From positions 83,803-147,802 of the forward strand of contig NZ_BCYY01000013.1 of NCBI RefSeq assembly GCF_001598435.1: a stretch of 64,000 nt of DNA, read 5' to 3'. The stretch's first letter is position 1. Every line of letters begins with the position of its first letter. The notes under the pieces were generated by a model. It was given only the letters and a program-made list of their open reading frames with translations. It made no database searches and was not told where the DNA came from. This stretch comes from Sphingomonas pituitosa NBRC 102491. Lineage in GTDB: Bacteria; Pseudomonadota; Alphaproteobacteria; Sphingomonadales; Sphingomonadaceae. The position numbers and the translations under genes are program-made. Positions 1 through 8,148 of the stretch are shown here, one piece after another.

Positions 1-2
1 TG

Positions 3-329
3 GACGTTGCCGGTGCGACCATGGCCGAGGCGGCGTGGGCGGAGGAGGGCCTGGCCCGAATCGACGACGAGTCTTTCGACATCATCCTGGTCGATCTGCG
101 CATGCCGGGCACCGACGGGTTCGAGACGATCCGCCAGATCCGCGCGCGCCCCGATACCAAGGCCGATCTGCCGATCATCGTCGTCACCGCCGATACGGCG
201 CTCGACCTGCGCGAACGCTGCCTGGCTACCGGCGCGGACGACGTGCTGTTCAAGCCGGTGGCGATGGACGCGCTGTTCGATGCGATCGGGCGGGTGCTGG
301 CGAAGCGCGGCGGGGCGATCCTCGCCTGA
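3..329 (+). CDS. Response regulator receiver domain, C-terminal part of a protein cut by the window edge
   Basis: The reading frame is open from the first bases of the window, so the true start lies upstream. What is visible is the second half of a CheY-like receiver. It has the phospho-acceptor Asp in IILVDLRMPGTDG, the switch Thr in IVVTADTA and the conserved Lys in LFKPV. The protein ends about 20 residues after that Lys, with no output domain. It is therefore either a single-domain regulator or, more likely, the C-terminal receiver of a hybrid histidine kinase. The downstream transporter gene is convergent, and their stops are only a few bases apart. Confidence 0.8.
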   Translation, partial: DVAGATMAEAAWAEEGLARIDDESFDIILVDLRMPGTDGFETIRQIRARPDTKADLPIIVVTADTALDLRERCLATGADDVLFKPVAMDALFDAIGRVLAKRGGAILA

Positions 330-332
330 GCG

Positions 333-1619
333 TCAGTCTTCGGCGATCCGGCTGTTGCGGGCGGTGTCGCGCATCGTCGCATAGGTGATCAGCGAGATGC
401 CGATCATCGCGGTGACGTACCAGTAGAAGCCGCGCTCCCAGCCTTCCTGCTTGAACCACAGGGCGACGGACGGTGCCGTGCCTCCGAAGATCGCGTTCGC
501 CAGCGCATAGGGCAGCGCAACGCCAAGGGTACGGATATGGGCGGGGAACAGCTCTGCCTTCACCACGGCGTTGATCGCCGTATAGCCGGTGACGATCAGC
601 AGCGCCGCGGTCATCAGCCAGAAGGCACTCATGCCGTCGCGCACGCCCTCCAGGGCGACGAAGATCGGATAGGTGAAGCAGACGCCCAGCACGCCGAAGC
701 CGATCATCAGCGGCTTGCGGCCGATCCGGTCCGACAGCGCGCCCGCGAGCGGCTGGACGAGCATGAAGACGAACAGCGCCGCTGCGTTCACCTGCGTGGC
801 GGCCGCATCGGAGAAGCCGGCCGTCTTCTTGAGGAAGGTGATCGGGTAGATGGTATAGGCATAGAAGGCGAGCGTGCCGCCGGCGGTGAGCAGCAGCACC
901 AGCATCGCCTCGCGCGGGTGCTGGCGGAACAGCGCAAGGGCCCCCGATTTCGCCTGCCGGTCCCGCTTCGCAAAGCTCTCGGTCTCGGCCAGCCGGCGGC
1001 GCAGCCAATATACCAGCAGCGCCAGCGCACCGCCCAATGCGAAGGGCAGGCGCCAGCCCCATTCGCGCAGGCTCCCCTCGGGCAGCACCGCCTGCAGCCC
1101 GATCAGCGCCACCAGCGCGGTCAGCTGGCCCGAGATCAGCGTGACATATTGGAAGCTGGAGAAGAAGCCGCGATGCCGCCGGCCTGCCATCTCCGAAAGA
1201 TAGGTAGCGCTGGCGCCATATTCGCCGCCGAGCGACAGGCCCTGGAGCAGCCGCGCCAGCACCAGCGCAGCGGTCGCCAGCCATCCGATCGCGCCGTAGC
1301 TCGGCGTCGCCGCGATCAGCAGCGAGCCTGCGCACATCAGCGTCACCGACAGGCTTAGCCCCGCCTTGCGGCCGTGCCGGTCGCCATAGACGCCCATCAG
1401 CCAGCCGCCGATCGGCCGCATGAAGAAGCCGATCGCGAACACGATCCAGGCGTTCAGGTCCTGCGCGGTGCCCGGTGCGAAGAAATGCGGCGCGAGGTAG
1501 CTGGCCAGGGCCGCATAGGCGTACCAGTCATACCATTCGACGAGATTGCCGGCCGATCCGCCGAGGATCGAGCGAAGTCGCGTGCTGCGATCGAGCGGTG
1601 CATCGGGAGCATGGGCCAT
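333..1619 (-). CDS. MFS transporter of the metabolite:H+ symporter type (KgtP/ProP-like)
   Basis: This is a 428-residue inner-membrane protein with about 12 hydrophobic segments, normal for the family. The N-terminal stretch SAGNLVEWYDWYAYA is typical of the MHS subgroup (alpha-ketoglutarate, proline/betaine and citrate carriers). The loop GDRHGRKAG between TM2 and TM3 is the major-facilitator signature. LLQGLSLGGEYGASATY in TM4 is also family-specific. It probably imports a dicarboxylate or similar small organic acid with protons, but the substrate cannot be told from sequence. It stands alone, convergent with the receiver gene upstream in the window. Confidence 0.87.
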   Translation of the reverse strand: MAHAPDAPLDRSTRLRSILGGSAGNLVEWYDWYAYAALASYLAPHFFAPGTAQDLNAWIVFAIGFFMRPIGGWLMGVYGDRHGRKAGLSLSVTLMCAGSLLIAATPSYGAIGWLATAALVLARLLQGLSLGGEYGASATYLSEMAGRRHRGFFSSFQYVTLISGQLTALVALIGLQAVLPEGSLREWGWRLPFALGGALALLVYWLRRRLAETESFAKRDRQAKSGALALFRQHPREAMLVLLLTAGGTLAFYAYTIYPITFLKKTAGFSDAAATQVNAAALFVFMLVQPLAGALSDRIGRKPLMIGFGVLGVCFTYPIFVALEGVRDGMSAFWLMTAALLIVTGYTAINAVVKAELFPAHIRTLGVALPYALANAIFGGTAPSVALWFKQEGWERGFYWYVTAMIGISLITYATMRDTARNSRIAED

Positions 1620-1709
1620 GCCCCCGTCTATAGCAAAGCGCCGCCCGCCGAAAAGGCGCGTGCAGGGGGAGGCGCCCCCTCGGCGAGCGGCGCAGATCGC
1701 GCGGAAAGC

Positions 1710-2606
1710 CTAGCGCGCGATCCCGATTACCGCGGTCGCGGTGTAGCCGGTGTCGACGCTGCCGCTGATCGCGGGCGTCTGCTGTGCGATCTGGGCGGCG
1801 CTGTTGTCGCCGAACACATTGTCGCGGGCGATCGACACGCCTGAAAGATTGCCGAGGCTCGAACTATAGCCGCTCGCCGAGGCATATACGGTGCTGCACG
1901 CGGCAGCGGGCATCGCCAGCTGTGAGATCAGCGTCGCGTAGCGGCCGCTGGTAGCGGTGGCGAGGCTGGAGAAAACCTCGAAATGGATGTGCGGCCAGCG
2001 CCCGGCATAGCAGCCGGGGAAGATGGTGGTGAAGGTCACCTGGCCATTGGCATCGGTTACGCCGACCCCGCGCAAATAGCTCTCGCCCGGCAGGTCGTAG
2101 AGCGAGTATTTCCCGTTGCGGTCGCAGTGCCAGATATACACCGCATAGCCGGCCAGCGGTGCGCATCCCGTATTCACGTCCACGACGGTGAGGGTGAGGG
2201 TCAGCTGGACGCCGGCGGCCACGGTCGTCGCGCTCCCGATGAAGCTGGGCCGGATGTCGCTGCGGACGATATTGCCGGCCGTCAGCGCGTTCGACGTCAG
2301 GCCCGAGGACGTGTTGGTGCCGTCGGCAGGATAGGGGCCGTTGGTCTCGGTCGGATCGACGACGCAGTTCCCGCCGCTCGTCGGCGTCGGCGTCGGGCTG
2401 GGGGTCGGCGTCGGGCTCGAGCTCGGCGTCGGTGTGGCGCTGGCGACGGTGGCGCTGCTCCCGCCATTGCCGCTGTCGCATGCGGCCAGCATGGCAGCCG
2501 TGCCCGCGCCGGTGAACCAGCGCAGCGCGCGGCGCCTGCTGGCGAGCGCGTTCATCACGCGAAGATCGTGCGTGAGGCCGTGATCCTGGTGGTCGATGTC
2601 GTTCAA
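1710..2606 (-). CDS. Intradiol ring-cleavage dioxygenase-like lipoprotein
   Basis: The 298-residue protein begins with a Tat-like signal (RRRALRWFTG) that runs into a lipobox (LAAC), so export as a lipoprotein is likely. A low-complexity Ser/Thr/Pro linker (residues about 58-78, alternating PT and PS) follows. The catalytic-like domain comes next. YSLYD and GCYAGRWPHIHFEVF supply the two Tyr and two His ligands expected for the non-haem Fe(III) site of intradiol dioxygenases. Proteins of this subgroup are annotated as dioxygenase-related, but their substrates are mostly unknown. No catechol-degradation genes are nearby, so a role in aromatic catabolism is not supported. The linker is encoded by short GC-rich repeats near 2380-2445. 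Confidence 0.8.
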   Translation of the reverse strand: MNDIDHQDHGLTHDLRVMNALASRRRALRWFTGAGTAAMLAACDSGNGGSSATVASATPTPSSSPTPTPSPTPTPTSGGNCVVDPTETNGPYPADGTNTSSGLTSNALTAGNIVRSDIRPSFIGSATTVAAGVQLTLTLTVVDVNTGCAPLAGYAVYIWHCDRNGKYSLYDLPGESYLRGVGVTDANGQVTFTTIFPGCYAGRWPHIHFEVFSSLATATSGRYATLISQLAMPAAACSTVYASASGYSSSLGNLSGVSIARDNVFGDNSAAQIAQQTPAISGSVDTGYTATAVIGIAR

Positions 2607-2682
2607 ACCTGCCCTCCTGTCGTGGAGGATCAGATGCCGGGGCCGGATCGCATGCCGATTTCACCCCCGTTTCATTGTTGCT

Positions 2683-3963
2683 TCATGTTGCAAGCGGCAA
2701 CCGTACCAGCACGCGGCCACCCGCGCCGCCGGGGCGATTCTCCAGCGTGACAAGGCCGCCGTGCAGTTCGACGATCGAGCGGACGATGGCGAGCCCGAGA
2801 CCGGTGCCGCCCGTCGCGCGGTTGCGCGAGCTTTCACCGCGCACGAAGGGGGCGAACAGATTCTCGGTCTGTGCGGGGTCGAAACCGGGGCCCTCGTCGT
2901 CGATCTGGATCTCCCCATGCCCGTCGCGGACGCTCCACCGGATCTCCGCGCGCTGGCCGTAGCGGATCGCATTCTCGACGAGATTGCCGAACAGCCGCCG
3001 CAACGCCTGCGGCTCGCCGATCAGCACCATGCGGGGGCCTGGCTCGACGTTCACGGGCTTGCCCGCGGCGGAAAGGTCGTCCGCCAGGCTCTCGATCACG
3101 CTGCCGAGATCCAGCCGGACCATGTCGCCGTGCCCGCGAATGTCGCGCGTGAACTGGAGCGTGACGGACAGCATCGCGCGCATCTCGCCGATGTCGGCCA
3201 CGGCGCGCTCGCGGGCTGCATCGGGAAGCTGCTCGATCCAGAAGGCCAGGCGCGAGAGCGGTGTCCCCAGGTCATGGGCCATGGCTGCCAGCATCACCGT
3301 GCGGTTCTCCGCCTGCTGGAGGATGCGCGCCTGCATCGCCTCCATCGCGCGCCCCAGCTCCCGGATCTCGCGGGGGCCGTCCAGCGGGATGGCCTCCGGT
3401 GCCCCCAGCCGCGCGCGGGTGGCGGCCTCCGCCAGGCGCCGGATCGGCCGCGAGATGCGCCGCGCCGCCGCCCAGGCCAGCAGGGACAGGATGATCAGCG
3501 TGAGCAGCATCCATTGCAGGATGGCGATCCGCCAGCGGCCCAACGCGGGCCCGCGGCTGACCGACGCCACCAGCCAGCCTTTTTCGGTGCGGCGACCCAC
3601 GGTGAAGCTGCCATGGATGTCCTGGTCCGGATCGTTGGCCGGCCATTCATAATAGCCGCGGACCTGATCGGCGGGCACCGGCAGGAGAATGGCGATCGCG
3701 CGATCACGCTCGGGCGAGGCGCGCTCCTCGCTGCGGCCGAAACGGTCATTTTCGGAGAGGTACATGCTGATCTTCTGGCCCTGGGGGCCGGGCGGCGCGT
3801 GCCCGGCGCGGAGCGCATCGGCCACCCGCGCGATCGGAAGCGGGCCGGAGCCTGGCGGAGGGCCGTGGAACACCACCGCGAACTGGACCAGCATGACGAC
3901 CGCCGCCGAGGTGATGGCGAACAGCATCATCGGAACGACGATGGACGCCGGCCGGCGGATCAC
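2683..3963 (-). CDS. Sensor histidine kinase, EnvZ-like
   Basis: The 426-residue membrane kinase has an N-terminal TM, a periplasmic region of about 130 residues, a second TM, and a HAMP segment (RRISRPIRRLAEAATR). The dimerisation/phospho-acceptor helix contains AHDLGTPLSRLAF. The ATPase boxes are N (LFGNLVENAIRYG), G1 (IDDEGPGF), F (LFAPFVRG) and G2 (GTGLGLAIV). In the H-box the usual HDLRTPL is HDLGTPL. The GTG start overlaps the stop of the upstream regulator gene by four bases (GTGA), so the two are translated together. The signal sensed is unknown. Confidence 0.9.
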   Translation of the reverse strand: MIRRPASIVVPMMLFAITSAAVVMLVQFAVVFHGPPPGSGPLPIARVADALRAGHAPPGPQGQKISMYLSENDRFGRSEERASPERDRAIAILLPVPADQVRGYYEWPANDPDQDIHGSFTVGRRTEKGWLVASVSRGPALGRWRIAILQWMLLTLIILSLLAWAAARRISRPIRRLAEAATRARLGAPEAIPLDGPREIRELGRAMEAMQARILQQAENRTVMLAAMAHDLGTPLSRLAFWIEQLPDAARERAVADIGEMRAMLSVTLQFTRDIRGHGDMVRLDLGSVIESLADDLSAAGKPVNVEPGPRMVLIGEPQALRRLFGNLVENAIRYGQRAEIRWSVRDGHGEIQIDDEGPGFDPAQTENLFAPFVRGESSRNRATGGTGLGLAIVRSIVELHGGLVTLENRPGGAGGRVLVRLPLAT

Positions 3964-4697
3964 TTGGTGGTGACTTCGGCGACGAACATATAGCCTTCGT
4001 TGCGGATGGTGCGGATCAGTTCGTCGGCGTCGGACCGGGCGAGCTTCTTGCGCAGCCGGCTCATCTGGACGTCGATCGCGCGGTCGAAATGCTCCGCATG
4101 GGCGCCGCGCGAATAGTCGAGAAGGGCGTCGCGGGTGAGCACCCGGCGCGGCCGTTCCACCAGCGCCAGCAGCAGCCGGAACTCGCCGTCCGACAGGTTG
4201 ATCAGCACGCCTTCGGGATCATAGAGCTGCCGCCCGACCGGATCGAGCCGCCATCCGGCGAAGCGAAGGTAGCTGCGCTCCAGCGCACCGCCGATCATGG
4301 GGGCGGCAACGCTGCGCCGCAGCACCGAGCGGATCCGGGCCAGCAGCTCGCGGGGATTGGCCGGCTTGGCGATATAATCGTCCGCGCCCATCTCCAGCCC
4401 GACGATGCGGTCGATATCCTCGCTGAGCACCGAATGGAGGATCACGGCCGGGCCCGACTGGCGATCCATGGTGCGCAGGATCGAGAGTCCGTCCTCCCCC
4501 GGCATCATCAGGTCCAGCACGACCAGTGCATAGCTTTTCGACGCGACGGCGGCGCGCATCGTGGTGGCGTCCTCCGCCGTGTCCACGACATAACCGTGCT
4601 GGGCCAGGAAGGCGGCCGTGAGCTCGCGGATTCCGGGGTCGTCGTCGACGATCAACAGGCGGGTTTCTAGATCCACGGGAGAGACTGACTGCATCAT
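3960..4697 (-). CDS. OmpR-family response regulator
   Basis: The protein has about 245 residues. Its N-terminal receiver (LLIVDDDPGIREL, acceptor Asp in VVLDLMMPGEDG, Lys in YIAKPANPREL) is followed by a winged-helix DNA-binding domain of the OmpR/PhoB type ending in SRLRKKLARSDADELIRTIRNEGYMF (quoted in part: RTIRNEGYMF). An upstream-extended frame exists, but the receiver begins only about 11 residues after the ATG at 4697, so that start (or the ATG at 4694) is chosen. It forms an operon with the overlapping kinase gene and is their likely cognate regulator. Confidence 0.9.
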   Translation of the reverse strand: MMQSVSPVDLETRLLIVDDDPGIRELTAAFLAQHGYVVDTAEDATTMRAAVASKSYALVVLDLMMPGEDGLSILRTMDRQSGPAVILHSVLSEDIDRIVGLEMGADDYIAKPANPRELLARIRSVLRRSVAAPMIGGALERSYLRFAGWRLDPVGRQLYDPEGVLINLSDGEFRLLLALVERPRRVLTRDALLDYSRGAHAEHFDRAIDVQMSRLRKKLARSDADELIRTIRNEGYMFVAEVTTK

Positions 4698-4919
4698 GAA
4701 GTGGGTATTGCGACCCGAATCTATCGACCGGGTTACAGCGCTGCAATCTGGTGTAATGCTTTTGTCGCCGCCGATAGCGGCAGGGCCGGCTGCTTTCGGC
4801 GTCGGGCGCACGCTTTTGCTTGAAGAATCGCAACAGCGCTGATAGGAGGCCCGTTCGACGCCGTACCTTTGGTTTCGGCGGCCCCTTGCTATTGAGTTTG
4901 ATCGGAGCTGTACGACTTT

Positions 4920-5126
4920 ATGCAAATCATCGTTCGCGACAACAACGTCGACCAGGCGCTGCGGGCGCTCAAGAAGAAGCTGCAGCGTGAAGGCGTTTAT
5001 CGTGAGATGAAGCTGCGCCGTCACTACGAGAAGCCGAGCGAGAAGCGCGCTCGCGAGCGTGCCGCCGCCGTGCGTCGCGCCCGCAAGCTGGAGCGCAAGC
5101 GCATGGAGCGCGACAGCGCCCGTTGA
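4920..5126 (+). CDS. rpsU: 30S ribosomal protein S21
   Basis: This 68-residue, strongly basic protein begins [20 protein letters not shown] and matches S21 along its length, including the Arg/Lys-rich C-terminal tail. S21 sits on the 30S platform and helps mRNA base-pair with 16S rRNA during initiation. The gene is a single cistron, with a 220-base divergent intergenic region on its left and a GC-rich hairpin after its stop. Confidence 0.96.
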   Translation: MQIIVRDNNVDQALRALKKKLQREGVYREMKLRRHYEKPSEKRARERAAAVRRARKLERKRMERDSAR

Positions 5127-5134
5127 GGCCTGCC

Positions 5135-5172
5135 CGGCGCGCGTGACATCGCGCGCGCCGTATTCTCTGTTT
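5135..5172 (+). terminator. Probable terminator or attenuator after rpsU
   Basis: A 9-base-pair perfect stem (CGGCGCGCG / CGCGCGCCG) with an 8-base loop is followed by TATTCTCTGTTTT. The T-run is interrupted, so partial read-through into the FKBP gene 40 bases later is possible. Confidence 0.55.
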
Positions 5173-5212
5173 TCATCATAACAGGGGCGCGAGCCTCTGC
5201 CGGAGTCCGATC

Positions 5213-5800
5213 ATGTCGGTGACCGCCGTTCCGCTCCAGCCCGTCAAGGGCAGCTACAAGCTCTGGATCTGGTTGGGGGTGCTGGCTGCGGCCGCCGTCG
5301 CCTTCGCGCTGGCCTGGGGCGGCACCCGTACGCCCGTCGCATCGCATCTCGATGCCGATGGGTTCATGGCGTGGCACAAGAACCAGCCGGGCATTCAGAC
5401 CACCCCGTCGGGTCTCCAGTACCAGGTGATCGAGCCGGGTAGCGGCGCCAATCCTGCCGAGCAGGACGGTGTCGTCGTCGAAATCCACGGCGTTCTGCGC
5501 AGCGGCAAGGAATTCCAGCCGAAGACGCCGATGCGCTTCCAGGTCGGCCAGCCGATGATCCCCGGCTTCACCGAGGGTGTGAAGCTGATGAAGAAGGGCG
5601 CGCGCTATCGCTTCTGGCTCCCGCCGAAGCTGGGCTATGGCGCCGAGGGCGGCCAGCAGAACGAGCTGTCCGACCAGGTGCTGATCTTCGACGTCAACAT
5701 GCAGGAACTGGTGCCTGCCGCGGTCATCCGCCAGATGATGATGCAGCAGCAGCAGCAGGGCGGCATGCCGCAAGGCGCCGGCGAGCCCGCCGGCCAGTAA
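5213..5800 (+). CDS. Membrane-anchored FKBP-type peptidyl-prolyl isomerase
   Basis: The 195-residue protein has one N-terminal membrane segment (LWIWLGVLAAAAVAFALAW) and then an FKBP domain (about residues 65-170). Recognisable parts are TTPSGLQYQVIEPGSG, VEIHGVLRSGKEF, PMIPGFTEGVKLMKKGARY and LPPKLGYGAEG. It should fold in the periplasm while anchored to the inner membrane and catalyse cis-trans isomerisation of Xaa-Pro bonds. The C-terminal tail is rich in Met and Gln, encoded by an ATG/CAG-rich stretch near 5740-5760, and is probably disordered. A strong terminator follows. Confidence 0.92.
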   Translation: MSVTAVPLQPVKGSYKLWIWLGVLAAAAVAFALAWGGTRTPVASHLDADGFMAWHKNQPGIQTTPSGLQYQVIEPGSGANPAEQDGVVVEIHGVLRSGKEFQPKTPMRFQVGQPMIPGFTEGVKLMKKGARYRFWLPPKLGYGAEGGQQNELSDQVLIFDVNMQELVPAAVIRQMMMQQQQQGGMPQGAGEPAGQ

Positions 5801-5825
5801 GCGGTTTCCGATTGCCGGAGTTCGA

Positions 5826-5856
5826 AAAGCCCGCGAGTGATCCTCGCGGGCTTTTT
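5826..5856 (+). terminator. Rho-independent terminator after the FKBP gene
   Basis: A 12-base-pair stem (AAAGCCCGCGAG / CTCGCGGGCTTT) with a five-base loop runs into five Ts. This is a textbook intrinsic terminator. Confidence 0.9.
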
Positions 5857-5906
5857 CGTGTGCAGCGCAAGCCGATTCACGGGAAGGCTGGCATTTCGCC
5901 GCTCCC

Positions 5907-6000
5907 GTCATCCTGGCGAAAGCCGGGATCCATTAGCGTCTCGGCCGCGGCTCTTTCTGCAACGTAGAGGCGAATGGATCCCGGCTTCCGCCGGGATGAC
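5907..6000. repeat. Long inverted-repeat intergenic element, family A copy 1
   Basis: Two 28-base arms, beginning GTCATCCTGGCGAAAGCCGG and ending CGGCTTCCGCCGGGATGAC, are inverted around a spacer of about 38 bases. The arms are nearly perfect complements. A second copy with the same arms lies at 34720-34818. It sits between the terminator of the FKBP gene and the stop of the convergent phosphatase gene, so it is not coding. Confidence 0.85.
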
Positions 6001-6027
6001 GAATCGAGATAGCCGTCCGGCGCCGGA

Positions 6028-6780
6028 TCAGGCGCCGGTGGCGAGGAAGCGGCGTTCGGCGCCGTCGAGGCAGAGTGCGGTCAGGCGGCCGGTGGCGCTG
6101 GCGCCGGTATCGATCGCGATGCGATTCGGATGGACTTCGGGATCGCCGACGACGGTGTGGCCGTGGACCACCAGCACGCCGTGATCGGCGGTGCTCCGCA
6201 GGAAAGGGCTGCGGATCCAGCGGAGGTCATGGTGGTCCTGCGCGTCCAGCGCGACGCCGGGGCGGATGCCTGCGTGCACGAACAGCACGTCGCCCACCCG
6301 CGCCGAATCGGGCAGGCTGCGCAGCAGCGCCACATGCGTCTCGGGAATCGCGGCGCCGAGCAGCGCTGCCGCCGCGGCGGGTTGCGCCAGCAGCGCGAGC
6401 GGATCGAGGCCGTAGCTCAGTGCGCATTCCTCGCCGCCGAAATGCAGCCACGATTCGAGATCCTGCAAATTTCCGTCGAGCATCGCGACGAGCATCGATT
6501 CGTGGTTGCCGCCGAGGATCGTCAGGCTCGGATCGGCCGCCTGCCGGTCGAGCAGCAGATCGAGCACGCCGCGCGACTCCGGGCCGCGATCGATCAGGTC
6601 GCCCAGCAGGATCAGATGTTCGTCGGGCCGGGGATCGCGGGCGCGCTCGGCGTCGATCCGGGCGAGCAGTTCCTTTAGCAGGTCGCGCCGGCCATGGACG
6701 TCGCCGATGGCATAGGCGCGGGTGCCCGCTGGCAGCGCATAGGCGGCTGGGGCCGCCCGGCGGAACAGCGCTGAGAACAT
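6028..6780 (-). CDS. Metallophosphoesterase (PPP-family serine/threonine phosphatase-like)
   Basis: The 250-residue protein carries the calcineurin-type metal-binding blocks in order: AIGDVHGRRDLL, LLGDLIDRGPES, LGGNHESML, and later VHAGIRPG and VVHGHTVVG. These give the Asp, His and Asn ligands of a di-metal centre. Relatives include bacterial PrpA/PrpB and ApaH-like enzymes, and the real substrate is unknown. The ATG at 6780 lies two bases after the wecC stop, so it is the third gene of a wecB-wecC-phosphatase transcription unit. A longer frame upstream only shadows wecC and was not used. Confidence 0.87.
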   Translation of the reverse strand: MFSALFRRAAPAAYALPAGTRAYAIGDVHGRRDLLKELLARIDAERARDPRPDEHLILLGDLIDRGPESRGVLDLLLDRQAADPSLTILGGNHESMLVAMLDGNLQDLESWLHFGGEECALSYGLDPLALLAQPAAAAALLGAAIPETHVALLRSLPDSARVGDVLFVHAGIRPGVALDAQDHHDLRWIRSPFLRSTADHGVLVVHGHTVVGDPEVHPNRIAIDTGASATGRLTALCLDGAERRFLATGA

Positions 6781-6782
6781 CC

Positions 6783-8081
6783 TCAGCCTGCGAGGCGCAG
6801 GCCCGCGGCGATGCTCTCCGGGGCCGGCTGATCGGGCCAGATGCCGCGGGTGTCGTAGACCAGCTTGCCCGCGCGCTCGTCGAGCGGGACCGACTTGAAC
6901 AGGTCGTGATCGACCAGCACCACGAAGATCGGGCAGCTCTCGATCGCGCTGTCGATGTCGGTCAACGTCGCACCCGTGGCGGCGAGGGCAGGGGGCAGCG
7001 CCTGGGCATAGGGCTCGACGATGCGGACGCGGGCGCCGTGCCGCTCGGCGATCGCCTGCGCGACCTTGAGCGCCGGGCTCTCGCGGAAATCGTCGATGTT
7101 CGCCTTGAAGGCGAGGCCCAGGCAGGCGATCGGCGCGCCCGGCAGGCGGGCGATCAGCGCCTCGGCCCGCGCGATGCTGTGCGCGACCTTGCCGTCGTTC
7201 ACCTCGCGGGCGGTGCGGATCAGCGGGCTCTGCTCGGGGTTGGAATGCACCAGGAACCACGGATCGACGGCGATGCAGTGGCCGCCTACGCCCGGACCGG
7301 GTGACAGGATGTTCACCCGGGGATGGCGGTTGGCGAGGCGGATCACCTCCCATACGTCCACGCCCATGCCCTCGGCCAGGATCGACAGTTCGTTGGCGAA
7401 GGCGATGTTGACGTCGCGAAACGCGTTCTCGGTAAGCTTGGTCATCTCCGCCGCCCGCGCCGTGGTGGTGACGCAGGCACCGCGGACGAAGCGGCGGTAG
7501 AAATGCAGCGCCTTGCGGGCGCAGCGCGGGGTGATGCCGCCGATGACCCGGTCATTCTCGATCAGTTCGACCAGGATGCGGCCGGGCAGCACCCGTTCCG
7601 GGCAATAGGCGATGGCGATGTCGGCGCTGCCCGCGCTGTGGCCGGGCACCTTCAGGTCCGGGCGCAGCGTGGCGAGCAGTTCGGCCACCTTCTCGGTCGT
7701 GCCTACCGGCGAAGTCGATTCGAGGATCACCACGTCGCCGGCCTTCAAGACCGTTGCGATGCTGGTCGCGGCCTGCAGGACATAGCCGATGTCGGGCGCA
7801 TGGTTGGCGCCGAAGGGGGTCGGCACGGCGATGACGAACACGTCCGACGGCTCGATCGTCAGCGCGGCGCGAAGGTTGCCGCGCGCGACCACGCCGGAGA
7901 CCAGACCGTCGAGGTCGATCTCCTCGATATGCACGCGGCCCGAGTTCACCGTCTCCACCACGGTCGCATCGACGTCGATGCCCAGCACCCTTGCGCCCGT
8001 CCGCGCGATCACGGCCGCGGTCGGTAGCCCGATATAGCCGAGGCCGAGCACCGCGACCTTCGGCTCAGAGGTGACAAGCAT
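6783..8081 (-). CDS. wecC: UDP-N-acetyl-D-mannosamine dehydrogenase
   Basis: This is a 432-residue nucleotide-sugar dehydrogenase. It has an N-terminal Rossmann fold (VAVLGLGYIGLPTA), a central helical domain, and the catalytic Cys in GPGVGGHCIAVDPWF. The ESTSPVGTTEKV and AYCPERVLPG stretches are typical of the WecC branch rather than UDP-glucose dehydrogenase. It should oxidise UDP-ManNAc twice with NAD+ to UDP-ManNAcA, a precursor of surface polysaccharide. The adjacent epimerase gene (wecB) makes its substrate, which strengthens the call. Confidence 0.9.
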   Translation of the reverse strand: MLVTSEPKVAVLGLGYIGLPTAAVIARTGARVLGIDVDATVVETVNSGRVHIEEIDLDGLVSGVVARGNLRAALTIEPSDVFVIAVPTPFGANHAPDIGYVLQAATSIATVLKAGDVVILESTSPVGTTEKVAELLATLRPDLKVPGHSAGSADIAIAYCPERVLPGRILVELIENDRVIGGITPRCARKALHFYRRFVRGACVTTTARAAEMTKLTENAFRDVNIAFANELSILAEGMGVDVWEVIRLANRHPRVNILSPGPGVGGHCIAVDPWFLVHSNPEQSPLIRTAREVNDGKVAHSIARAEALIARLPGAPIACLGLAFKANIDDFRESPALKVAQAIAERHGARVRIVEPYAQALPPALAATGATLTDIDSAIESCPIFVVLVDHDLFKSVPLDERAGKLVYDTRGIWPDQPAPESIAAGLRLAG

Positions 8082-8148
8082 CGCAAACTCCGGGCGAAAT
8101 CAGGAGCCGCGACCATGGCAGAGAGGCGTTAAAATATCGGAAGACCGC

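Noticed and set aside
2382..2445. GC-rich short repeats in the dioxygenase-like gene as a phase-variation tract
   Set aside because: The units are imperfect six-base words that keep the frame when changed. They encode a flexible Pro/Thr linker, so they would not switch the gene.
3960..5024. Long form of the OmpR-family regulator starting near 5024
   Set aside because: The extra N-terminal stretch covers rpsU and has no homology. The receiver domain begins just after 4697.
6781..7353. Upstream extension of the phosphatase frame
   Set aside because: It is antisense-like Arg/Pro-rich sequence shadowing wecC. The homologous protein starts at the ATG at 6780.
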